A stretch of DNA of 12,061 nucleotides from Chloroflexota bacterium (GCA_012513725.1 JAAZBQ010000369.1:1-12061); one strand, 5' to 3'. Shown: positions 1 through 6,510, counted from the first letter of the stretch. The notes: generated by a model from the sequence alone, not told the origin. Numbers and translations are program-made.

Positions 1-5
1 CACCG

Positions 6-34
6 TTGACGGCGGAGGCACTCGGGACTACAAT
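6..34 (+). promoter_or_regulatory. Sigma-70-type promoter for the kinase pair
   Basis: TTGACG (6-11) and TACAAT (29-34) are separated by exactly 17 bases; each hexamer matches the consensus at five of six positions. Transcription would begin near position 41, giving a leader of about 80 nt before the first kinase start at 124. No gene start lies between, so it most likely drives the two-kinase operon. Called by eye only. Confidence 0.6.
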
Positions 35-123
35 CGCCTCATACACTGTGCTTTGCTTCCCTCCACCACGAACCGTGACCACCTCTGCCCAGCAGTTGCG
101 ACTGCATACAAGGGAGGGTTTGG

Positions 124-882
124 ATGGCCTGGCTTCCGGATGGAACGCCCCTTCCCGGCAAGTTGTTCATCGTCGAGGGCATCGACGGATCGGGCAAGAG
201 CACGCAGTTGGACCTCCTCCACAAGTGGCTCATTGCCTCCGATTACCTGGTGTCGTTCAGCGAGTGGAACTCTTCGCCGCTGGTGCGCCGCACCACCAAG
301 CGCGCCAAAAAGAAGCATCTCCTCACGCCGACGACCTTTAGCCTCATCCACGCCGTGGACTTTTGCCATCGCTACCAGCAGCAGATCCTGCCGGCCCTCA
401 AGGCCGGCGCGATCGTTCTGGCCGATCGCTACATCTATACCGCCTTTGCCCGCGACGGCGCACGAGGCGTGAACTCTGAGTGGGTGCGAGACCTGTACTC
501 TTTTGCCGTCAAGCCGACCGTTGCGTTCTACTTTCGTGTGCCACTAGAGGAATCGCTCCGGCGCATCATCGTCGGGCGGCCCCAGCTCAAGTTCTACGAG
601 GCTGGCCTCGACCTCGGGCTGAGTGACGACCCCTATGAGTGCTACCGCATCTTTCAGGGGCGCATCCTGCGCGAGTACGAGACGATCGTGGGCGAGTTCG
701 GCCTGCACGCCGTGGATGCGTCCGACACCATCGTCCACCAGCAAGAGTTGGTGCGCTTGGTGGTGGAACCGCTCCTGGATGGGGCGCTGCGGGCGGAAAA
801 GAACCCGTACCAGCGGACCCTGGCCGCGGAGCAGCTATCCGGCCACTACCTGGACCAACCGGGACGGGAGGCGCGCGCATGA
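124..882 (+). CDS. Thymidylate kinase-like P-loop nucleotide kinase (first of tandem pair)
   Basis: A 252-residue protein of the thymidylate kinase (dTMP kinase) superfamily, expected to transfer phosphate from ATP to a nucleoside monophosphate in the cytoplasm. A canonical P-loop GIDGSGKST is at residues 19-27 after a hydrophobic strand (LFIVE). The DRY motif of this family is at 101-103 (LADRYIYTAF), and a basic segment with RRIIVGR near 146-152 could be part of the LID. It is longer than the usual 205-215 residues of Tmk, with an extra C-terminal stretch. The start is supported by GGGAGG at 112-117, six bases upstream. It overlaps the next gene by ATGA, so the two are translationally coupled. 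Family membership is clear. The true substrate is not: the residues after DRY differ from the usual Tmk pattern, so another nucleotide or small-molecule substrate is possible. Confidence 0.85.
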   Translation: MAWLPDGTPLPGKLFIVEGIDGSGKSTQLDLLHKWLIASDYLVSFSEWNSSPLVRRTTKRAKKKHLLTPTTFSLIHAVDFCHRYQQQILPALKAGAIVLADRYIYTAFARDGARGVNSEWVRDLYSFAVKPTVAFYFRVPLEESLRRIIVGRPQLKFYEAGLDLGLSDDPYECYRIFQGRILREYETIVGEFGLHAVDASDTIVHQQELVRLVVEPLLDGALRAEKNPYQRTLAAEQLSGHYLDQPGREARA

Positions 883-1622
883 CCAGCCTGACCTTCTTTG
901 GGCACGGTTTGCCGGGGATGGACGACGAGGATCTGGCGGGCAAGCTGATCGCCGTCGAGGGCCCCGACGCCGTGGGCCGTTCGACGCAGGTGGCCCTGCT
1001 CCGCGAGTGGCTGGAGGCCGGCGGCTATGCGGTGTCTTCCAGCGGGCTCAAGCGCTCGGATCTGGCCGGCACGGGGATCGCTGCGGCCAAGCGCGGCCAC
1101 ACCCTCGGCGAGCTCACCATGGCCCTCTTTTACGCTGCCGACCTGGCCGATCGCCTGGAGCGAGAGATCATCCCGGCGTTGCGGGCGGGGTTCGTGGTGC
1201 TCACCGACCGCTACATGTACTCGCTCATCGCCCGATGGGTGGTGCGCGGGGTAGACGCCCAGTGGATCCGCTCTGCGCTCGGCTTTGCCCTGGTGCCCGA
1301 TGCCGTCTTTTACCTCCGTTGCCCGGTGGAGACCCTGGTGCCCCGGGCCCTACGCTCGGGTGGGTTCGATTACTGGGAATCGGGCATGGACTTTTCCCCC
1401 GACAGCGACTATTACCGCTCGTACCTGGCCTACCAGTCGCGCATGCTAGAGCAGTTCGATAGCCTGGCCGCCGAGTACGACTTTCACTGCATCGACGCCA
1501 CGCAGTCCATCGAGGCCGTGTTCGCCGAGTTGCGCGACGCCGTGGGCGAGGTGGTGGCCGAGCTCAAGCCCGAGCGCACGGCCGCAACCGGTACACGCGC
1601 CGAGTCGCCGCCGATGTTCTGA
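879..1622 (+). CDS. Thymidylate kinase-like protein with altered P-loop (second of tandem pair)
   Basis: A 247-residue paralogue of the preceding protein. Shared landmarks are a GKLIAVEG strand, TDRYMYSLIAR (DRY at 110-112), a downstream FDYWESGMDFS segment matching KFYEAGLDLG in the first copy, and a similar C-terminal pattern ending in (V/I)DA. The P-loop reads GPDAVGRST (28-36): the phosphate-binding lysine is arginine (R34), and the glycine two residues after the aspartate is alanine. ATP binding or catalysis may therefore be weakened, and the protein could be a regulatory or heterodimer partner; that is inference. The start at 879 is chosen because GGGAGG lies at 866-871, the ATG overlaps the upstream stop (ATGA), and similarity to copy 1 starts soon after. 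The reading frame stays open upstream to 639 but that part has no family similarity. Confidence 0.82.
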   Translation: MTSLTFFGHGLPGMDDEDLAGKLIAVEGPDAVGRSTQVALLREWLEAGGYAVSSSGLKRSDLAGTGIAAAKRGHTLGELTMALFYAADLADRLEREIIPALRAGFVVLTDRYMYSLIARWVVRGVDAQWIRSALGFALVPDAVFYLRCPVETLVPRALRSGGFDYWESGMDFSPDSDYYRSYLAYQSRMLEQFDSLAAEYDFHCIDATQSIEAVFAELRDAVGEVVAELKPERTAATGTRAESPPMF

Positions 1623-1641
1623 GCGCCAGTAGCCTGCGCTC
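1621..1641 (+). terminator. Possible weak hairpin after the kinase pair
   Basis: GAGCGC (1621-1626) and GCGCTC (1636-1641) can form a 6-bp stem with a 9-nt loop, starting inside the stop codon of the second kinase. No T-tract follows, so at best it is a weak or factor-dependent terminator or an mRNA 3'-end stabiliser. Confidence 0.25.
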
Positions 1642-1677
1642 CACACCACCCACCCCTGCCTTCTGCTCGCGCACCCA

Positions 1678-1706
1678 TTGACGCCGCGGTTATCGTCTAG
1701 TATGAT
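1678..1706 (+). promoter_or_regulatory. Sigma-70-type promoter for the FGGY kinase gene
   Basis: TTGACG (1678-1683), a 17-base spacer, then TATGAT (1701-1706): five of six matches in each hexamer. Transcription would start near 1713, about 45 nt before the ATG at 1758. It separates the FGGY kinase from the upstream kinase operon. Confidence 0.65.
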
Positions 1707-1714
1707 GGGGACGC

Positions 1715-1742
1715 GGGGCCCCCCGTTCCTCGCGCGGGCCCC
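1715..1742 (+). promoter_or_regulatory. GC-rich 5'-leader hairpin before the FGGY kinase
   Basis: GGGGCCC (1715-1721) and GGGCCCC (1736-1742) are perfect reverse complements with a 14-nt loop. They lie in the predicted leader just before the GGGGGTG ribosome-binding region at about 1747-1752. The stem could affect translation or mRNA stability, but in such GC-rich DNA it may be incidental. Confidence 0.25.
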
Positions 1743-1757
1743 GGGCGGGGGTGACAG

Positions 1758-3296
1758 ATGAGCCTACTCGGCGTGGAGGTGGACAGCAGGCGGTGTCTCG
1801 TGGCGGCGTACGCCGCGGACGGCACCCGGTTGGCCCAAGCGGCACGCGGCTACCGACCGGAGGTCCGGGCGTCTGCGGCCATCGAGATCGACGTCCCGGA
1901 AGTCTGGCAGGCCGTCTCTGAGGCTGCCCGCCAGGTGACGGCCCAGTGCGAGGCGGACCCCGTGACGGCGGTGGCGGTCTGCGGCACAGGCGACGGGATC
2001 GTGGCGCTGGACGCCCAGGGCACCCCGTTGGGGCCCTGCCTGCTCGGCGTGGCAGACGACACCGCCCTCGGCCATGAAGCCGAACAGCGTCTCGGGGTGC
2101 AGCGCTACTTTGAGATCACCGGCCGGCTGGCGGGTCGCGGCGACGCGCTGGGCCTGCTCTGCTGGCTTCGCCGCGAGCGCCCCCAGATCCTCCAGCGCGC
2201 CTGGCGCGTGGCGCCCCTCGGCGTGGTGATCGGCGCACTCCTTGGCGGCTCTGCCGTGTGCGACTATACCCAGGCAGGGCGCGCCTTTCCCCTCGCCGTC
2301 ATGCAGCGGACGTGGTCGCGAGAACTCGCGGAGGCCTGTGGCCTGCCCCGCCGGATGCTGCCCGAACTGATGCCGGCGGGCACCCCCATCGGCGCCCCCA
2401 CGGCCCGCGCCATGCAGGATTGGGGCCTGCCACGGGGGGCGCGCCTGGTGCTGGGCGGCGACGAAGGGGCCTGCCGGGCCCTGGGGGCCGGTGTGGTGCA
2501 GGCGGGTCAGGCCCTCTACGAGTTGGGCGCCACCCTCCGCCTGTCGCCGGCCTTCCAGGCCATCCCGCTCACCGCGCTGATGCTCTCCCAGGGGCTGGGC
2601 ATCGCCCACCACGTGGTTCCCGGCCTCTTTCTCAGCGAGTGGGAGGGCGCCTACGGCGAGCGCACCCTGCGCTGGTACCGCGACAACCTGGCCCCTCTGG
2701 AAAAGCGCGAGGCCCAGCGTGGCGGCGTCGGCGTGTACGACCTGCTCATCTCCGAGATGCCCGACGAGCCCACGGACCTGTTGGCGCTGCCCGAGGTGAG
2801 CCTCGGCAACCCGGTGGCAGACGGCGAACCGCAGGCCGCCCTCCTGGGCGTCACCCATGCCACCTCCCGGGGGGAGATCATCCGCGCCATCCTCGAGGGG
2901 CTCACCTATCGGGTGGCCGAGGCGCTGGCCCGCTGCGAACGGGCGGGGCTGGGGGTGGAGGTGCTGCGGGCGGTGGGCGGCGGGGCGGCCTCCGAGCGCT
3001 GGCTGGCGTTGACGGCCGACGTCCTCGGGTTGCCCATCGAGCGCCCCCAGGTCGCCGACACCGGACCCCTCGGCGCCGCGCTCCTGGCCGGCGTCGGCAC
3101 GGGACTGTACCCCTCGGCAGAGGCCGCGGTGGAGGCGGCCGTCCACGTATCGCTCCACCTGGAACCGGATGCCGAACGCCACGCCGCCTACGTCGAACGC
3201 GCCGAACTCGCCGAGGCGCTCCGAGCGGCCCTCCAGGATGCCGCCGGGACGGCCGCCGCCGAGCAGACGCTGCGCAGCGTGATGCAGTCGCGCTGA
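1758..3296 (+). CDS. FGGY-family carbohydrate kinase (xylulokinase-like)
   Basis: A 512-residue protein, the normal length for FGGY sugar kinases, which phosphorylate pentuloses, glycerol and similar polyols with ATP. The C-terminal half carries the family's nucleotide-binding signatures: GGGAASERW at 407-415 followed by ADVLGLPIE, and GPLGAALLAG at 436-445. GGDEGACRALGAG (233-245) matches the catalytic loop (usually GxxDxxxxxxGAG), with D235 as the likely catalytic base. The first phosphate motif is unusual: the N-terminal strand reads GVEVDSRR where the family normally has G-(I/L)-D-(I/L)-G-T. CGTGDGIVALD (75-85) replaces the usual TGQMHGLVLLD-type segment. The start has a GGGGGTG region 5-6 bases upstream and its own promoter. 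No sugar isomerase or transporter is adjacent, so the substrate cannot be named. The family call is strong; full kinase activity is uncertain. Confidence 0.85.
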   Translation: MSLLGVEVDSRRCLVAAYAADGTRLAQAARGYRPEVRASAAIEIDVPEVWQAVSEAARQVTAQCEADPVTAVAVCGTGDGIVALDAQGTPLGPCLLGVADDTALGHEAEQRLGVQRYFEITGRLAGRGDALGLLCWLRRERPQILQRAWRVAPLGVVIGALLGGSAVCDYTQAGRAFPLAVMQRTWSRELAEACGLPRRMLPELMPAGTPIGAPTARAMQDWGLPRGARLVLGGDEGACRALGAGVVQAGQALYELGATLRLSPAFQAIPLTALMLSQGLGIAHHVVPGLFLSEWEGAYGERTLRWYRDNLAPLEKREAQRGGVGVYDLLISEMPDEPTDLLALPEVSLGNPVADGEPQAALLGVTHATSRGEIIRAILEGLTYRVAEALARCERAGLGVEVLRAVGGGAASERWLALTADVLGLPIERPQVADTGPLGAALLAGVGTGLYPSAEAAVEAAVHVSLHLEPDAERHAAYVERAELAEALRAALQDAAGTAAAEQTLRSVMQSR

Positions 3297-3355
3297 GCCG
3301 GCGCCCGCCGCCAAAGCCCCCGCGTACGGTCTCCCCAGGGCTAGGCGCCACCCAC

Positions 3356-3384
3356 TTGGTGCTGCCGCCCGACCGTGCTATCCT
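3356..3384 (+). promoter_or_regulatory. Possible promoter for the glycosidase / solute-binding pair
   Basis: TTGGTG (3356-3361), a 17-base spacer and TATCCT (3379-3384), preceded by TG one base upstream (extended -10). If used, the leader would run from about 3391 to 3572 and would contain the antisense of the tRNA-Arg gene. Hexamer matches are only moderate, but no other plus-strand candidate was seen before the start at 3573. Confidence 0.35.
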
Positions 3385-3394
3385 CTGGCCGCCG

Positions 3395-3437
3395 AAAACA
3401 GAGCGGCTCCCGCGCGGCCCGGCAGCCGGCAGGAGCC
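3395..3437 (-). terminator. Probable intrinsic terminator of tRNA-Arg
   Basis: On the minus strand, GGCTCC (3437-3432) and GGAGCC (3410-3405) form a stem enclosing a GC-rich 21-nt loop that can itself pair. It is followed after a few bases by TTTT (3398-3395). It begins about 12 nt beyond the encoded CCA end of the tRNA, a suitable place to end that transcript. The loop is long and the T-run short. Confidence 0.4.
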
Positions 3438-3448
3438 TGTTCGGCAGG

Positions 3449-3524
3449 TGGTGCCCCAGGAGGGAGTCGAACCCCCGGCACAAGGTTTAGGAAACCTCTG
3501 CTCTATCCTCTGAGCTACTGGGGC
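3449..3524 (-). tRNA. tRNA-Arg (anticodon CCT), CCA encoded
   Basis: A complete 76-nt cloverleaf reads on the minus strand. The acceptor stem GCCCCAG (from 3524) pairs with CTGGGGC (3459-3453). The D arm is GCTC-AGAGGATA-GAGC. The anticodon arm is GAGGT-TTCCTAA-ACCTT, with CCT at positions 34-36, which reads AGG codons. The variable loop is 5 nt, and the T arm is GGGGG-TTCGACT-CCCTC with one G-U pair. The discriminator base is A, followed by a genomically encoded CCA (3451-3449). It sits between two plus-strand protein genes, in antisense orientation to both. Confidence 0.95.
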
Positions 3525-3536
3525 GCTAACGAACCG

Positions 3537-3565
3537 AGTATATCACAACCCCTGGAGGGCGACAA
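3537..3565 (-). promoter_or_regulatory. Promoter of tRNA-Arg
   Basis: On the minus strand, TTGTCG (3565-3560), a 17-base spacer and TATACT (3542-3537), with an extended -10 (TGA immediately before TATACT). Transcription would start about 3530, six bases before the tRNA 5' end at 3524. This promoter overlaps the GGAGGG ribosome-binding site (3554-3559) of the opposite-strand gene and ends just before its GTG start. Confidence 0.6.
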
Positions 3566-3572
3566 AAGCATC

Positions 3573-4727
3573 GTGCCCCGTTGGCTGGCTCTCGTACGTC
3601 GCACGATCGCCATGCTGCCCCTGCGGCCGGTTGCCCGGCTGTCGGTCATCGGCCTGGCGCTCTATACCTTCAGCGCCCCACCCCAGCGCCTCGTGGTGAT
3701 GGGGCCCGCGCAGACCGTCGTCACCCGCAACCCACTCATCGGCGTGCACACCCGCCTCACCGACGAGGTGGAAGAGTGGAAGGTCCAGCGCACCCTGGAG
3801 ATGGTCCGCGAGATGGGCAGCCCCTGGATCGTCGAGTATTTCCCCTGGGGCTACTATGAGTCGGTCCAGGGCCGCTACGACTGGACCCATCCCGACATGG
3901 TCATCGAGCACGCCCTGAACCAGGGGCTGCGGGTGATCGCCCGGATCGACTTTGTCCCCCAGTGGGCCCGTCCCGAGGAGACCACCTACCGCTACCTGGA
4001 TCGCGACCATTTCGCCGATTACGCGGCGTTCGTCGGCGCCTTTGTGGCCCGCTACCGCGGCCGAGTAGAGCACGTGGTCATCTGGAACGAGCCAAACCTG
4101 GCCTTCGAATGGGGCTACCGCACCCCTGATCCCGAGGCCTACACCGAGCTCCTCCGCCTCGCCTACGAGGCCGCCAAGGAGGCCGATCCCGACGTGCAGG
4201 TGCTGGCCGCCGGCCTGGCCCCCACCCTGGCGCCCCCGGGCAGCGAGTGGGGCCTGGATGACCTCTTGTTCCTCCAGGCGATGTACGACGCCGGCGCAGC
4301 GCCCTACTTTGACGGACTGGCAATCCACGCCTACGGGCTCACCTTCCCGCCCGACGATCCGCCGGACCCCGAGCAGATCAACTACTCCCGGGCCGAACTC
4401 CTCCGCGAGGTCATGGTGCGCAACGGCGATGAGCACAAGCCCGCCTACATCACCGAGGGGGGCTGGAACGACCACCCCCGCTGGACCAAGGCGGTGCGTC
4501 CCTACCAGCGCATCGCCTACACGGTACGCGCCTTTGAAAAGGCCCGGGAGGAGTGGCCCTGGTGTGAGGCGGTGGCGTTGTGGGCGTTTCGCTACCCCTG
4601 GCCCCAGCACACCTACCAGGACTATTACACCTTTGTCTCCCCCGAGTTCGTGGCCAAGCCCGTCTACCAGGACGTCCGCCACTATGCCGCGGGCGAGCCC
4701 TACGAGTACCTGGAGGAGATGCCATGA
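3573..4727 (+). CDS. Clan GH-A (GH39/GH5-like) glycoside hydrolase family protein
   Basis: A 384-residue TIM-barrel glycosidase-like protein. Clan GH-A enzymes cleave beta-glycosidic bonds using two glutamates after strands 4 and 7. Here VVIWNEPNLAFEWG gives the acid/base candidate E173, and AYITEGGWND gives the nucleophile candidate E295. The barrel begins with IGVHTRLTDEVEEWKVQRTL near residue 56, and WTHPDMVIEHALNQGLRVI is typical of the clan. A hydrophobic N-terminal segment (about 23-35, LSVIGLALYTFSA) suggests a signal peptide or membrane anchor. The chosen start is GTG at 3573, with GGAGGG 13 bases upstream. ATG at 3612 is an alternative that would shorten the signal region. Frame further upstream runs antisense through the tRNA and is rejected. 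The stop overlaps the next gene by ATGA. The substrate cannot be told; some members of this fold are not hydrolases. Confidence 0.8.
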   Translation: MPRWLALVRRTIAMLPLRPVARLSVIGLALYTFSAPPQRLVVMGPAQTVVTRNPLIGVHTRLTDEVEEWKVQRTLEMVREMGSPWIVEYFPWGYYESVQGRYDWTHPDMVIEHALNQGLRVIARIDFVPQWARPEETTYRYLDRDHFADYAAFVGAFVARYRGRVEHVVIWNEPNLAFEWGYRTPDPEAYTELLRLAYEAAKEADPDVQVLAAGLAPTLAPPGSEWGLDDLLFLQAMYDAGAAPYFDGLAIHAYGLTFPPDDPPDPEQINYSRAELLREVMVRNGDEHKPAYITEGGWNDHPRWTKAVRPYQRIAYTVRAFEKAREEWPWCEAVALWAFRYPWPQHTYQDYYTFVSPEFVAKPVYQDVRHYAAGEPYEYLEEMP

Positions 4728-5530
4728 GCCGGCGGATCGGGTGGTGGGCGCTCGCTGCGGCGGTCGTGGGGGCGGTCGCTTGGGTGCTCCTGGGGCACGG
4801 CGGGTTCTTGGGCGAGGCGGACCGCACCTGGGCGCGCATCCAGCGCGATGGCCTGCTGCGCGTGGGGATGGACGCCTCTTACCCGCCCTTTGAGGTGGTG
4901 GACGACGCAGGGGTCTTTTCCGGGTACGACGTGGACCTCGCCCGGGCCCTGGGCGAGCGCTGGGGGGTGCAGGTGCAGTTCGTCAACGTCCATTTCGACG
5001 GCCTGTACGACGCCCTCCGCGCGGACAAGTTCGACCTCATCATCTCCGCCCTGCCCTACGACCGCACGCTGACCCGCGATCTGCGCTACTCCCAGTCGTA
5101 CCTGAACGCCGGGCAGGTGCTCCTCGTGCGGGCGGACGACCCCGCAGAGGAGATCGCCGACCTGGGGGATGGCCGCCTGGCCGTGGAGCTGGGCGCCGAG
5201 GGGCACCAGTTGGCCCGCCGCCTGGCCCGCGACCGGGCGCTGGAGATCGAGATCGCGCCGGGCCGGGAGCCCGCCGACGTCCTGGCCCTCATGGCCGATC
5301 CCGCCACCGGCGGGGTACTCTGCGACCGGGTACAGGCCTACACGTACCTTGCCGAGGCCCAGGCACACGGCGCGCCCTGGCGCGTGGCGGGCTCGCCCCT
5401 CACCGACGAGCCCTATGTCATCGCGGCGAGCATCGATGCCCCCGACCTGATCAGCGCGGTGGACCAAGCCCTCACCGCCTGGCGCGCCGACGGCACCCTG
5501 GAAGCGCTCTCCGCCCGTTGGCTCGAGTAG
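4724..5530 (+). CDS. ABC transporter solute-binding protein, amino-acid type (SBP_bac_3 family)
   Basis: A 268-residue family 3 extracellular solute-binding protein, of the kind that delivers polar amino acids or related small molecules to ABC importers. Residues 6-24 form a hydrophobic N-terminal anchor or signal peptide (no lipobox cysteine seen). The mature domain opens with LLRVGMDASYPPFEVVD (44-60), followed by GYDVDLARALGERWGVQVQFV. FDLIISALPYDRTLTRDLRYS (103-123) is the ligand-carboxylate region, with R114 and R118 as candidate contacts. Length is normal for the family. GGAGGAG (4712-4718) precedes the ATG, and the start overlaps the upstream stop, so it is coupled to the glycosidase-like gene. 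No permease or ATPase gene lies in the window, so it may serve a distant transporter or act as a sensor domain protein. Confidence 0.85.
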   Translation: MSRRIGWWALAAAVVGAVAWVLLGHGGFLGEADRTWARIQRDGLLRVGMDASYPPFEVVDDAGVFSGYDVDLARALGERWGVQVQFVNVHFDGLYDALRADKFDLIISALPYDRTLTRDLRYSQSYLNAGQVLLVRADDPAEEIADLGDGRLAVELGAEGHQLARRLARDRALEIEIAPGREPADVLALMADPATGGVLCDRVQAYTYLAEAQAHGAPWRVAGSPLTDEPYVIAASIDAPDLISAVDQALTAWRADGTLEALSARWLE

Positions 5531-5614
5531 GGGGCGCCAGGCAGCAGCCGGCGCGACGTCCTGCCCCGCACGTGTGGCCTGCCTCCGTCCTTGTGGCTGC
5601 TTGCCCTCGACTCC

Positions 5615-5629
5615 GGGGCTCTATGCCCC
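5615..5629 (+). terminator. Weak terminator-like hairpin after the solute-binding gene
   Basis: GGGGC (5615-5619), loop TCTAT, GCCCC (5625-5629), then TTCCCC. The stem is short and the following tract poor in T, but it is the only hairpin noticed in the 5531-5655 gap and lies upstream of the next promoter. Confidence 0.25.
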
Positions 5630-5655
5630 TTCCCCGTCCTCAACCTGCGCGCCAT

Positions 5656-5684
5656 TTGCCACTAGGGCTGGGCGAACGTATGCT
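5656..5684 (+). promoter_or_regulatory. Sigma-70-type promoter for the acetyltransferase
   Basis: TTGCCA (5656-5661), a 17-base spacer and TATGCT (5679-5684). Transcription would start near 5691, leaving a leader of about 30 nt before the ATG at 5723. This argues against the TTG at 5684 as the start codon, because it lies in the -10 element. Confidence 0.5.
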
Positions 5685-5722
5685 TGGCGCGACGACGCAA
5701 ATACTGGCCCCGGAGTGCGACG

Positions 5723-6214
5723 ATGAAACGTCGGCCAATGCACTATGAGCGGGACTTGGACACGCTCCTGGAACTACACCGCCGATCGTGGGAGATCAAC
5801 TTCCCGGGACGACGCTTTGATTCCTGGGTCTTTACGGCTTCCCTGGAGTCCAGCGCGCGGCGGGACGAGGTGTTCATCTACGAGGACGACGACGCCATCG
5901 TGGCCTGGCTGTGGCTGGCCTTCCCCGGCCGCGATGGGGCCCATGTCCGGCACATCCAGGTCGTCGAGGACCATTGGGGAGAGGGGATCGGGCGCCGGGT
6001 GATGCTGGACGCCATCGCCACGGCGCGCGCCCGGGGGCGCCGCGTCCTCACCCTCGTGGTCACCAAGTCCAACGCCCGAGCCATGGCCCTCTACCGGAGC
6101 CTGACCTTTACCGTGGAACGCGACGAGGGGGAGCGCCAGCGGATGTGGCTGGACATCACCCGTTCCTACCTCCTGCCCGACGAGGCCGAATCGGAAGGGT
6201 CGCACAACACCTAG
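5723..6214 (+). CDS. GNAT-family N-acetyltransferase
   Basis: A 163-residue GCN5-related acetyltransferase, which moves an acetyl group from acetyl-CoA to an amine. The acetyl-CoA-binding motif A is VRHIQVVEDHWGEGIGRRVM (75-94), with the pyrophosphate loop WGEGIG. Motif B is NARAMALYRSLTF (117-129), the usual N-x-x-A-x-x-L-Y-x-x-x-G-F pattern with S-L in place of the usual residues before F. FIYEDDDAIVAWLWL (51-65) is the central beta hairpin. Overall arrangement resembles RimI-like enzymes, but the acceptor is unknown. ATG 5723 is chosen because GGAG lies at 5712-5715, seven bases upstream; ATG 5738 is a less likely alternative. Its stop is only 3 bases from the stop of the convergent S4 gene. 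Confidence 0.85.
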   Translation: MKRRPMHYERDLDTLLELHRRSWEINFPGRRFDSWVFTASLESSARRDEVFIYEDDDAIVAWLWLAFPGRDGAHVRHIQVVEDHWGEGIGRRVMLDAIATARARGRRVLTLVVTKSNARAMALYRSLTFTVERDEGERQRMWLDITRSYLLPDEAESEGSHNT

Positions 6215-6217
6215 CGC

Positions 6218-6430
6218 TCAGCCGATCGGCAGGTGTACCTCGTAGGTCGTTCCCCCCAGCTCCACGCGGTCGCCCTCGCGAAGTTTCTTGCTGCGCCGCG
6301 TCTCCACGAACCCGTTCAACAGCACCTCGCCGCCCTGGATCAGGTGCTTGGCCTGGCCGCCCGACTGGACGGCGTCCACCACCTTTAGGAACTGGTCCAG
6401 GCGAATGTAGGGTTGTTGCTCCTCGCTCAT
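6218..6430 (-). CDS. Small S4-domain RNA-binding protein (YbcJ-like)
   Basis: A 70-residue protein made almost entirely of one S4 RNA-binding fold. IRLDQFLKVVDAVQSGGQAK (9-28) is helix 1 and turn, IQGGEVLLNGFVETRRSKKL (31-50) is the core strand-loop with the conserved V-x-(L/V)-N-G and basic RRSKK, and REGDRVELGG (51-60) closes the domain. Such small S4 proteins (YbcJ/YaaA type) are thought to bind structured RNA; the specific target is not known. GGAGGGA (6441-6435 on the minus strand) sits four bases before the ATG. It lies 80 bp downstream of pckG on the same strand, separated by a perfect hairpin, so it may be read through from pckG at reduced level. No separate promoter was seen. Confidence 0.85.
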   Translation of the reverse strand: MSEEQQPYIRLDQFLKVVDAVQSGGQAKHLIQGGEVLLNGFVETRRSKKLREGDRVELGGTTYEVHLPIG

Positions 6431-6447
6431 CTCGTCCCTCCATAGGC

Positions 6448-6483
6448 CGCGACGCCGAGACCCGCTGGGGTCTCGGCGTCGCG
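6448..6483 (-). terminator. Perfect 16-bp inverted repeat between pckG and the S4 gene
   Basis: CGCGACGCCGAGACCC (6448-6463) and GGGTCTCGGCGTCGCG (6468-6483) are exact reverse complements around a 4-nt loop. The hairpin lies 27 nt past the pckG stop codon, and its far end is six bases from the S4 ribosome-binding site. It has no T-tract on either side. It most likely marks the end or partial end of the pckG transcript, or protects its 3' end while tuning S4 expression. Confidence 0.6.
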
Positions 6484-6510
6484 ATCGTCTCGTCGGATGC
6501 GATGGAACGC

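Noticed and set aside
639..878. N-terminal extension of the second kinase
   Set aside because: It overlaps the coding region of the first kinase in another frame, and the ATG at 879 has a good ribosome-binding site.
1764..3314. 516-residue open frame on the minus strand opposite the FGGY kinase
   Set aside because: It is a high-GC shadow with low-complexity Gly/His/Arg/Ala content and no recognisable family, while the plus-strand frame carries FGGY motifs.
3375..3572. Upstream extension of the glycosidase frame
   Set aside because: It would translate the antisense of the tRNA-Arg gene, and there is no family similarity before the hydrophobic N-terminal segment.
3543..4682. 379-residue minus-strand open frame opposite the glycosidase gene
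   Set aside because: Val/Gly/His-rich shadow; the plus strand has WNEP and ITEGGW catalytic motifs.
5684..5722. TTG start for the acetyltransferase
   Set aside because: It lies inside the predicted -10 element, and ATG 5723 has a GGAG at proper spacing.
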